From: Desulfobacteraceae bacterium
GTDB taxonomy: Bacteria; Desulfobacterota; DSM-4660; Desulfatiglandales; Desulfatiglandaceae
NCBI GenBank assembly: GCA_030589225.1
Contig: JAUUWD010000138.1
Coordinates: 1-5,430, forward strand
DNA length: 5,430 nt
Reading direction: 5' to 3'
Part shown: one piece after another, positions 1 to 5,429 of the stretch
Layout of the letters: each line of letters opens with the position of its first letter
How positions within the stretch are numbered: the first letter of the stretch is position 1
Program-made: the position numbers and the translations under genes
The notes under the pieces: generated by a model
The model's input: only the letters and a program-made list of their open reading frames with translations
The model's database searches: none
Told to the model about the DNA's origin: nothing

Positions 1-147
1 TGCGAAACAATATCAAAATTCGAATATCAAATCACCAAAACATTTCGAGAACTTAAACAATATTAACAGGGCATTGGCATGATTTGATTTTGGGGTTTAT
101 GTCATTCGTATTTGTTTCGGATTTCGTATTTCGAGCTTCGGATTTCC
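1..147. repeat. AT-rich imperfect inverted repeat, probably cut by the left window edge
   Basis: This non-coding stretch has nested inverted arms. CGAAACAA at 3-10 matches TTGTTTCG at 112-119 perfectly, and ATCAAATCA at 26-34 matches TGATTTGAT at 80-88 perfectly. The right part repeats the TTTCG/TTCGG theme (115-142). The right arm runs about 28 bases beyond the 8-bp match, so the matching left end probably lies before position 1. Words of the type ATTTCG, CGAAACAA and CCAAAACATTT recall intergenic palindromic repeats that I associate with deltaproteobacterial and planctomycete genomes; that is recollection, not a database match. No ORF or transposase is present, so it would be a non-autonomous (MITE-like) element or a structured intergenic repeat. 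Confidence 0.55.
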
Positions 148-359
148 AGAAAATAAACAAATAAACTCTATTCTTTCAACGTGTTATCTCTTTAAATGAC
201 TTAGTCCTGCCCCGTTTCCCCTTGACCTTCCCTCACCCGTTCAATATATTTCAACTCACCACGGATTTATTTTATCGAACAGGATCAATTCTCATTCTGG
301 CTCAGCTCTTTTCCCGATTGGCGGTGTACAACATTTCCGTGAATTTAAAATTTCTTTAG
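148..359. other. Intergenic stretch upstream of the MFS gene, no clear feature
   Basis: Together with the repeat before it, this leaves 391 bases without a gene. I see no convincing ORF, RNA gene or strong sigma-70 promoter. The best promoter-like pieces are TTGGCG at 318-323 and TAAAAT at 346-351, but the 22-base gap is too wide for a standard promoter. The reading frame of the MFS gene stays open upstream to a TGA at 197-199 but has no usable start codon there, so the gene is not extended. Confidence 0.4.
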
Positions 360-374
360 AGGGCCAACGGTCCT
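360..374 (+). promoter_or_regulatory. Small hairpin in the leader just before the MFS start
   Basis: AGGGCC (360-365) can pair with GGTCCT (369-374) around an AAC loop, giving a 6-bp stem with one G-U pair. It ends eight bases before the GAGAGG ribosome-binding stretch at 382-387. It might affect initiation or mRNA stability, but it is short and could be chance. No T-run follows, so it is not a terminator. Confidence 0.25.
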
Positions 375-391
375 GCCTGCTGAGAGGTGCC

Positions 392-1636
392 ATGTCCCGT
401 CGTTGGGCCATTTTCACTATCACTTCATTGGGCTTTTTTCTGTCCCAATTTTATCGTGCCTCCAATGCGGTTATTACCCCACAACTCACCAAAGATCTGT
501 CTCTAAATACTGAAGGGTTAGGTTTGATCTCTGCGTCCTTTTTCTATGCCTTTGCACTGACCCAGATACCTATTAGCATGCTTCTGGATAGAGTGGGTCC
601 GAGACGCATGATGACTGCCCTTTCCCTTTTGGGTACCATTGGCGCCCTTATATTTGCCTGGGCGGATTCCCTTGCTATCGGATTGGTGGGGCGTGTCTTC
701 CTTGGGGTGGGGATGGCCTGCCACCTTATGGGGACCTTGAAACTTGTAACCGTATGGTTTGGACCGCTCAGTTTCGCTACCCTTTCCGGGATTGTCTTTT
801 CCATTGGGACTGTGGGGAACATGGCAGCCACGATCCCCCTGGTTTTGTTAGTTCAGCAGATGGGCTGGCGGCTGACTTTTGTCCTTATCGGGGGTATCAA
901 TCTTATTATTACTCTTATTCTTTACATGATTGTGCGCGACAGGCCTGAACAAAAGCAAGAGTTTCCTGTTCCCTCCACATCTGAGGCTGCCCACTCTTTG
1001 CACCGGAAATTCTCTGGCCTGGGTCTTCTCTTAAGAAAGGGAGATTACTGGATAATCTCGCTGGGAACATTTGTGCGTTACGGTATATTTGCCGCGTTTC
1101 AGACTCTCTGGGCCGGGCCTTATCTTATGGAGGTCATGGGTCTTTCTGCCGTGAATACAGGGAATCTCATCTTTCTAATGAATCTTGGCCTTATTCTGGG
1201 AGGCCCCGCCTGGGGTGCACTTTCGGACAGGATTTTCATGACACGTAAATGGATCGTTTTTTGTGGTCTGGGGGCCCTTTCCTTTGTCACGCTTATCATA
1301 GCAATGCTTTCACCGGGAACAGGTCTTCTGGCTCTGGGCGTCCTTTTCTTCGGCTTCGGCCTGTTCGGATCGGCAGGGTCATTGATGTATGCCCATATCA
1401 AGGACCTCATGCCCATAGAAATGGCAGGGACAGCTATGACGGGCATAAATTTCTTCACCATGGTTGGTCCGGCCGTATTTCTACAGGGAATAGGGAGTTT
1501 CATGCAGCATTTCTATCCGCATGCTTCACGTGGATCTGATGCCTTTACCGCGGCACTGATTCTGTGCGCGGCCTGTCTGGGCGGGACGTCTCTCCTCTAC
1601 CTGTTTACGCGTGACAATCTGAAGGAGGGTCGATAA
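392..1636 (+). CDS. Major facilitator superfamily (MFS) transporter, substrate unknown
   Basis: A 414-residue inner-membrane secondary transporter of normal MFS length, with about 12 hydrophobic segments in two halves joined by a hydrophilic linker near residues 182-217. The MFS motif A loop is clear after the second helix (LLDRVGPRRMM, residues 64-74). A weaker copy follows in the second half (GALSDRIFMTRKW, 275-287), as expected from the internal duplication. Residues 133-150 (GIVFSIGTVGNMAATIPL) are glycine-rich like motif C in helix 5. The N-terminal FYRASNAVITPQL resembles the anion/organic-acid type of MFS carrier, but substrate cannot be read from sequence. The start ATG has a GAGAGG stretch at 382-387, only four bases upstream, so the ribosome site is slightly tight. 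No alternative in-frame start exists upstream. The 3' end overlaps the convergent gene by 32 bp. No transport partner gene is nearby. Confidence 0.93.
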   Translation: MSRRWAIFTITSLGFFLSQFYRASNAVITPQLTKDLSLNTEGLGLISASFFYAFALTQIPISMLLDRVGPRRMMTALSLLGTIGALIFAWADSLAIGLVGRVFLGVGMACHLMGTLKLVTVWFGPLSFATLSGIVFSIGTVGNMAATIPLVLLVQQMGWRLTFVLIGGINLIITLILYMIVRDRPEQKQEFPVPSTSEAAHSLHRKFSGLGLLLRKGDYWIISLGTFVRYGIFAAFQTLWAGPYLMEVMGLSAVNTGNLIFLMNLGLILGGPAWGALSDRIFMTRKWIVFCGLGALSFVTLIIAMLSPGTGLLALGVLFFGFGLFGSAGSLMYAHIKDLMPIEMAGTAMTGINFFTMVGPAVFLQGIGSFMQHFYPHASRGSDAFTAALILCAACLGGTSLLYLFTRDNLKEGR

Positions 1637-2213
1637 AAAATATACCTTCGAATAATCCAATTTTTTTATGCTCGATTTCCCTTTTCATTGCCAGCACATA
1701 ATCGGGTTTGACTTCGTCTTTCCAGCGGGGATAACCGCCTCGCCAGACATATTTGATCAATTCATGAAATGAAGGCCTGCTGAACCTGTAGGCACCAATT
1801 TCAACCGATTGTGCCTCTTTATCCGTAATAAAGTGAATTTCAATATATTCCGCATACTTTGCAATCATGTCCTCCACAAGGGCACGGGTTTTGACGCCTT
1901 CGGGCTTTTGCTTAAAATCTTCGGGTCTTTCAGGGAACGGGAATCGGTGGTATATCTCGCCGATGAAGCCTTGGTAATGGATCCCATGAATGGCGCCCAT
2001 GAGGTCTCCGATATCTTCCGGATTGTCAATATGATAGATCTGCCAGGAGGTCTTAATAGATCCCTCCTCATCACTTTCCGCGATACTGGAAATATGTTCG
2101 CAGAAGTCAGTGGAGAAAAAGAAATAGCGATCAAGAAGCAGCATGTCCGAATCTATGTTAAAAAAACCAAAAGCTATAGATCCGTGGCTGAGGGAATCAA
2201 AGGCTAACGGCAT
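1605..2213 (-). CDS. Conserved-looking protein of unknown function (202 aa)
   Basis: A 202-residue soluble protein whose family I do not recognise. It has no signal peptide and no membrane segment; the hydrophobic start (FGFFNIDSDMLLLDRYFFF, residues 15-33) is broken by acidic residues and looks like a folded core. Charged and aromatic residues dominate, with histidines at 10, 40, 61, 76, 79, 89, 127, 150 and 182 and cysteines only at 38 and 200. The C-terminal third (YVWRGGYPRWKDEVKPDYVLAMKREIEHKK, in pieces 155-184) is basic and tryptophan-containing. Coding is supported by a strong AAGGAG seven bases before the ATG (complement of 2221-2226) and by a natural amino-acid composition; the overlapping + strand frames have none of this. 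Its 3' end lies inside the MFS gene. It is divergent from the AAA+ gene, so they could share control, but nothing shows a common function. Confidence 0.82.
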   Translation of the reverse strand: MPLAFDSLSHGSIAFGFFNIDSDMLLLDRYFFFSTDFCEHISSIAESDEEGSIKTSWQIYHIDNPEDIGDLMGAIHGIHYQGFIGEIYHRFPFPERPEDFKQKPEGVKTRALVEDMIAKYAEYIEIHFITDKEAQSVEIGAYRFSRPSFHELIKYVWRGGYPRWKDEVKPDYVLAMKREIEHKKIGLFEGIFFIDPPSDCHA

Positions 2214-2220
2214 AATATTT

Positions 2221-2226
2221 CTCCTT
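2221..2226 (-). promoter_or_regulatory. Strong ribosome binding site of the 202-aa gene
   Basis: On the minus strand this reads AAGGAG, followed by seven bases (AAATATT) and the ATG at 2211-2213. The match and spacing are near ideal and are the main argument that the unknown ORF is a real, translated gene. Confidence 0.8.
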
Positions 2227-2267
2227 CGCTATAATGAGAATTGTTCGATTCTTCCGGGCCCGTTTTA

Positions 2268-2321
2268 CAGGCTAATCCTGATATTTTATGTTGACCAGGC
2301 TAAAATAATGATTACTTTAAT
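2268..2321. promoter_or_regulatory. Divergent control region with 8-bp direct repeats and a promoter-like pair
   Basis: The 189-base gap between the unknown gene (-) and the AAA+ gene (+) must drive both. It holds CAGGCTAA twice (2268-2275 and 2296-2303), start to start 28 bases apart. It also holds a 7-bp inverted repeat, TATTTTA (2282-2288) and TAAAATA (2301-2307). TTGACC at 2291-2296 and TTTAAT at 2316-2321 each match a sigma-70 box at five of six bases, but the 19-base spacer is longer than optimal. The second CAGGCTAA overlaps the putative -35 box, which would suit an operator. All of this is pattern matching on short words; the regulator is not known. Confidence 0.3.
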
Positions 2322-2389
2322 ATCTTAAGATTTTATAGAGTATCGATGCGAATGCTCCATACCCTGTTTGACAAAATCCCGTTTAAGTT

Positions 2390-2395
2390 AAGGAG
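2390..2395 (+). promoter_or_regulatory. Ribosome binding site that fixes the AAA+ start at 2403
   Basis: AAGGAG stands seven bases before ATG 2403. A longer in-frame start at ATG 2346 would add 19 residues but has no comparable site in front of it, and the added segment does not look like part of the AAA+ fold. The shorter form is therefore preferred. Confidence 0.8.
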
Positions 2396-2402
2396 TAAAT
2401 AC

Positions 2403-3257
2403 ATGATTGCAGAATATAGCCCAACAGAACAATTCACCGGAGCCTCCAAATATATCCTGGATGAGGAACTCGCCCAAATAGTGAATATCACCATGGCCCT
2501 TGAAATGCCCCTGCTTCTAAAAGGAGAGCCAGGAACCGGCAAAACCATGCTCGCACATGCAATATCAGAAGCCCTCAATATGAAGTTGATCGTGCTAAAC
2601 GTGAAATCGAGCATGAAGCTTGTGGAGGCCCTGTACCAGTATGATACCTTAACCAGGCTCAATGACAGCCGGTTTGGTGATTCAAAAAGGGATGTGAGTA
2701 ATATCGAAGAGTATATCAAAATGGGCAAAATAGGCCAGTCCTTTGTGTCTGACGAACGGGTTATTCTGCTGATTGACGAAATCGACAAGGCAGACTCGGA
2801 TTTTCAGGACGATATGCTGGACGTTCTGGATCAGATGGAATTCGATATCATTGAGATCGACAAAACCATGAGTGCGAATTGCAGGCCCGTCATTATTATC
2901 ACATCCAATGCAAAAAAAGACCTCTCGGACCCTTTTCTGGGACGCTGTAATTTCCATCATATTGCCTTTCCTGAACCTGATATGATGAGAAAGATTGTCC
3001 AGGTGCATTTTCCTGACATTAGCAGGGATTTGATGGACCATGCAATCAGGGCATTCTATCGGATGAGGGAATTCAGGGGTATTGAGAAAAAACCAGCAAC
3101 CAGGGAGTTGATTAACTGGATCAGGGCATTGAAGGCAGATCCTGATTTCAAAGTAAAGCACTTAGTTAAAGGAAATATCCCTTACCTGGGCGTACTGTTT
3201 AAGAAGAGCCCGGATTATGCTATTGCTGGCAATTCCATTTCACGGATGAGACTGTAA
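2403..3257 (+). CDS. MoxR-type AAA+ ATPase, partner of the VWA protein
   Basis: A 284-residue cytoplasmic AAA+ ATPase of the MoxR group (COG0714 type). In order: Walker A GEPGTGKT (41-48), Walker B ILLIDEIDKAD (121-131), sensor 1 Asn169 in IIITSN, a likely arginine finger Arg181 in DPFLGRC (176-182), and sensor 2 Arg234 in KKPATRELINW (229-239). All key ATPase residues are present, so it should be active. Length is close to the usual 280-300 for this group. MoxR ATPases form hexamers that work with a VWA partner to remodel or insert metal into a client enzyme, as in CbbQ/CbbO, NorQ/NorD and CoxD/CoxE. The next gene downstream encodes such a VWA protein, 75 bases away on the same strand, so they are probably co-transcribed. 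No client enzyme is in the window. The family call is firm; the client is unknown. Confidence 0.93.
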   Translation: MIAEYSPTEQFTGASKYILDEELAQIVNITMALEMPLLLKGEPGTGKTMLAHAISEALNMKLIVLNVKSSMKLVEALYQYDTLTRLNDSRFGDSKRDVSNIEEYIKMGKIGQSFVSDERVILLIDEIDKADSDFQDDMLDVLDQMEFDIIEIDKTMSANCRPVIIITSNAKKDLSDPFLGRCNFHHIAFPEPDMMRKIVQVHFPDISRDLMDHAIRAFYRMREFRGIEKKPATRELINWIRALKADPDFKVKHLVKGNIPYLGVLFKKSPDYAIAGNSISRMRL

Positions 3258-3258
3258 A

Positions 3259-3318
3259 GGGCATAGAGCAAAAGGGCATAGGGCATAGGGCGTAAAGAAT
3301 GGTCGCCATGCGCTATGC
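3259..3318 (+). repeat. GGGCATA heptad array with inverted copy, able to form a hairpin
   Basis: GGGCATA occurs at 3259-3265, 3274-3280 and 3281-3287, with variants GAGCAAA at 3266-3272 and GGGCGTA at 3288-3294. Inverted copies follow as CGCCATG (3304-3310) and CGCTATG (3311-3317). Bases 3276-3290 can pair with 3304-3318 at 12 of 15 positions, around a 13-base loop. The array fills almost the whole gap between the AAA+ and VWA genes. It looks like a short dispersed intergenic element and is not a CRISPR array: units are 7 bp with no unique spacers. Confidence 0.6.
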
Positions 3319-3322
3319 GGAG
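3319..3322 (+). promoter_or_regulatory. GGAG site supporting the VWA start at 3333
   Basis: GGAG lies ten bases before ATG 3333 and directly at the foot of the heptad hairpin. The upstream in-frame ATG at 3315 sits inside the inverted heptad and has no Shine-Dalgarno sequence. The 3333 start also gives the N-terminus MFTNFFYLL, the form expected in this VWA family. Confidence 0.6.
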
Positions 3323-3332
3323 CGACAAGACC

Positions 3333-4526
3333 ATGTTTACCAATTTTTTCTATCTCTTAAAACAGGTAGGCATCCCGGTTTCGCCTACTTCATTCTTGCG
3401 ACTTCAAAAGGCCCTTGGTATGGGCCTTATCACGTCCATTGATGATTTTTACACGGCCTCCCGCTCTATTCTGGTTAAGAGCGAAAGATACTTCGATCTC
3501 TATGACCAGGTGTTCGCACACCATTTTGAAGGGGCTGAACTCAAAGAACCCGACGAATTCGAGCTGTCCGAAGTGGCTCAGGCCATGCTTGAGGAGTGGC
3601 TGAAGGATCCCAGGGGCCTCGCAGATGCCCTGGGCATTGATGAAGACTCTCTGAATAAATTGAATCCGGAGGAGTTGCTGCAGTACTTCCTGGATCGGTT
3701 AAAGGAACAAAAAGGCGAACACCACGGCGGAGGCAAATGGATCGGCACGGGAGGGACATCCCCTGTGGGGCATTCAGGCTACCATCCAGGCGGAATGAGG
3801 GTAGGGGGTGTCTCAAGAAACAAATCTGCCGTGAAAGTGGCTATGGACAGGAGGTATCGCGATTATTCCCAGGAAGGTCCGCTCACACAGGCCCAAATTG
3901 GAGAGGCCCTGAAAAGGTTGAGAAACATGGTGCCTGTGGGCGCCAAAGACCAGATTAATATCGATAAAACCATTTACCAGACTATGAAGAATGCCGGGGA
4001 GATCGAGATTGTCTTTGATCGCAGCCTTAAAGATCGCCTCAAGATTATTTTGGCCATAGACAATGGCGGATGGTCTATGGAACCTTACGTGGAGATGGTG
4101 CAAACACTTTTTAACTATAGCCGTTCTCAGTTCAAAGAGGTAAAAACCCTTTTCTTTCACAATACCATTTATGACAATCTCTGGGAGGACCCCCCCAGGT
4201 TTAGAAAGCCTTTCAAGGTGGATGATTTGATCCGACTTGACCCGGAAACCCGGTTTATCATCGTGGGCGATGCCAGCATGGCCCCCTATGAACTGATGGC
4301 CACGGATGGATCCATCCACATCGAGGAAAGGTCTATGAAGTCCAGTTATGAGCGGCTCCGGTTTATTGCCGAAACCTTTCCTCACTCTGTGTGGTTAAAT
4401 CCCAAGTTACCTGCGGAATGGCCTTACACCCGCAGCATCAGTATGATCCGTGAAATATTTCCCATGTTTGAACTCACCATCGACGGGCTTGAAAGGACAG
4501 TGTCCCATCTGATGCAGAATAATTAA
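3333..4526 (+). CDS. CoxE-like VWA domain protein, partner of the MoxR ATPase
   Basis: A 397-residue cytoplasmic protein of the CoxE-like VWA group (COG3552 type). The N-terminal part (1-125) is helical and acidic, with the family-like opening MFTNFFYLLKQVGIPVSP and the segment SILVKSERYFDLYDQVFAHHF (45-65). A glycine-rich linker (131-160) contains WIGTGGTSP. The VWA domain covers about residues 235-395. Its metal-site (MIDAS) loop is IDNGGWSM (242-249): Asp243 is kept, but the canonical Asp-x-Ser-x-Ser is replaced by Asp-Asn-Gly-Gly-Trp-Ser. Other likely MIDAS residues are Thr278 in FHNTIYD and Asp313 in VGDASMAPYE. The protein should act with the upstream AAA+ ATPase as adaptor to a client enzyme. 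The start is set at 3333; starting at 3315 would add six residues encoded partly by repeat DNA. The stop codon abuts the convergent regulator gene with no gap. Confidence 0.9.
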   Translation: MFTNFFYLLKQVGIPVSPTSFLRLQKALGMGLITSIDDFYTASRSILVKSERYFDLYDQVFAHHFEGAELKEPDEFELSEVAQAMLEEWLKDPRGLADALGIDEDSLNKLNPEELLQYFLDRLKEQKGEHHGGGKWIGTGGTSPVGHSGYHPGGMRVGGVSRNKSAVKVAMDRRYRDYSQEGPLTQAQIGEALKRLRNMVPVGAKDQINIDKTIYQTMKNAGEIEIVFDRSLKDRLKIILAIDNGGWSMEPYVEMVQTLFNYSRSQFKEVKTLFFHNTIYDNLWEDPPRFRKPFKVDDLIRLDPETRFIIVGDASMAPYELMATDGSIHIEERSMKSSYERLRFIAETFPHSVWLNPKLPAEWPYTRSISMIREIFPMFELTIDGLERTVSHLMQNN

Positions 4527-5210
4527 CTAAAGACGCCCTCCGGCTACTGCCAGGTCCTCCAGCCCCTGGACATCCACAATTTTGATTCGAGGGCCATCGG
4601 ACTCAATCAGCCCTGTTTTATGCATTCTACCCAGAATACGCGAGAGAGTCTCAGGAATAGTCCCCAAAAGGCTGGCCAATTGACCCTTGGAAATATCAAG
4701 CTCCAGATCTTGAGACCCTTTATTTAATTCATTCAAGTATAGAAGGTATGCGGCTAAACGTCCCGGCACTTCTTTTAGAGAAAGATTTTCAATTAGCTGG
4801 GTAAACCTTATGAGTCGTCTCGATAGGACAGCCAGCATGTTCATGGCAATGTCAGGGTTTTTTTTGATCAGGCCAATAAAGGCATCCCTTGGGAAAAAAA
4901 AGATCCGGCTCTCCTCCATAGACTCTGCGTTGGCCGGGAATTTAAGACCTGCAAAAACTGGAACCTCTCCAAAGGGCTCCCCCGGGCCGAAAATGTGAAG
5001 GATCTGTTCCTTGCCTCCCAATGAGGCTTTAAATATTTTCACCCTGCCCGATATGACCACATAAAAGCCGTTTCCATCATCCCCATCCGCAAATATGTTT
5101 TGTCTTTTCTTGAACATCTGAACCACTACGATCATGGCCAGATCTTCAAGCAGTGGCCTTGGGAGACCCTTAAAGAGGGGAATGGATCCAATATGATATA
5201 TGATTTCCAT
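4527..5210 (-). CDS. Crp/Fnr-family transcriptional regulator (DNR/HcpR-like)
   Basis: A 227-residue DNA-binding regulator of normal Crp/Fnr length. A cyclic-nucleotide-binding-like beta barrel (about 12-115) carries GEPFGEV (77-83) and FPANAES (91-97). A long dimer helix follows (about 121-145), then a winged helix-turn-helix with SKGQLASLLGTIPETLSRIL (174-193). The Arg-Ser pair that holds cAMP phosphate in E. coli CRP is absent (Pro-Ala at the site), and there is no cysteine anywhere, so neither cAMP nor an FNR-type iron-sulfur cluster is expected. Glu187, Ser190 and Arg191 match the FNR recognition helix pattern (ETxSR), suggesting TTGA-type half sites. DNR and HcpR proteins, which sense nitric oxide through haem, look alike; that assignment is inference. 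ATG 5210 is chosen over an upstream GTG at 5288 because it gives the usual family N-terminus, though its GAGA site is weak. Confidence 0.88.
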   Translation of the reverse strand: MEIIYHIGSIPLFKGLPRPLLEDLAMIVVVQMFKKRQNIFADGDDGNGFYVVISGRVKIFKASLGGKEQILHIFGPGEPFGEVPVFAGLKFPANAESMEESRIFFFPRDAFIGLIKKNPDIAMNMLAVLSRRLIRFTQLIENLSLKEVPGRLAAYLLYLNELNKGSQDLELDISKGQLASLLGTIPETLSRILGRMHKTGLIESDGPRIKIVDVQGLEDLAVAGGRL

Positions 5211-5375
5211 GATTATCTCGCTTTCAGGGGAAAGAGGTTGGGTAGAAATAATTTGACAATTCGAATGAATCCGTGAATAACCATACACAAAAATGTCGCA
5301 CAGGGCAATAGCAGCGTTTCAAAATCATAACAGAATAGAACAACACATAACCGTCAGCAATTCTAATTGTGGCTT

Positions 5376-5429
5376 TCATCTGGCAGGACCGCGGGGTCTC
5401 TTTTTAAAGGCCGCAAAAACCTGCTTCAT
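5376..5429 (-). other. Possible 3' end of a further minus-strand gene, cut by the window edge
   Basis: Reading on the minus strand from the right edge, one frame gives MKQVFAAFKKRPRGPAR and then TGA at 5376-5378. The basic tail is plausible as the C-terminus of a gene that starts outside the window, lying 165 bases before the regulator start. Seventeen codons are far too few to prove coding, and the inverted repeat overlaps it. Confidence 0.15.
5383..5424. repeat. Imperfect inverted repeat upstream of the regulator
   Basis: GCAGG (5383-5387) pairs with CCTGC (5420-5424), and GCGG (5391-5394) pairs with CCGC (5411-5414), around a centre with TTTAAA. On the + strand an alternative short stem GACC/GGTC (5387-5390 and 5395-5398 approximately) is followed by CTTTTT. 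It could be a structured leader or weak terminator. I do not recognise a riboswitch consensus in it, and no + strand gene ends here. Confidence 0.25.

Noticed and set aside
1753..1760. TTGATCAA palindrome as an FNR-type box
   Set aside because: It lies inside the coding sequence of the 202-residue gene and lacks the central spacer of a TTGAT-N4-ATCAA site.
1809..2207. Plus-strand ORF of 132 codons opposite the unknown gene
   Set aside because: It has no good ribosome site and an unnatural composition; the minus-strand frame has a strong site and full length.
2346..2402. Longer start for the AAA+ gene at ATG 2346
   Set aside because: No good ribosome site before it, whereas ATG 2403 has AAGGAG at seven bases; the 19 extra residues do not resemble the family N-terminus.
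2333..2788. Minus-strand ORF of 151 codons opposite the AAA+ gene
   Set aside because: It is serine- and isoleucine-rich shadow coding of a gene whose Walker motifs are unmistakable on the + strand.
3259..3294. Heptad run as a CRISPR array
   Set aside because: Units are only 7 bp, contiguous or nearly so, with no unique spacers and no cas genes.
3315..3332. Longer start for the VWA gene at ATG 3315
   Set aside because: That ATG is part of the inverted heptad repeat and lacks a Shine-Dalgarno sequence; ATG 3333 gives the typical family start.
3813..4385. Minus-strand ORF of 190 codons opposite the VWA gene
   Set aside because: It is antisense to conserved VWA motifs and resembles no protein family; treated as a shadow.
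5211..5288. N-terminal extension of the Crp/Fnr protein from GTG 5288
   Set aside because: No ribosome site before the GTG, and the extra 26 residues fall outside the usual Crp/Fnr length.
5286..5310. CRP-like site (TGTG and TCAC words) upstream of the regulator
   Set aside because: The half sites are eight bases apart instead of six and each is imperfect.
5387..5406. Rho-independent terminator on the + strand
   Set aside because: The stem is only four to five base pairs and no + strand gene ends nearby.
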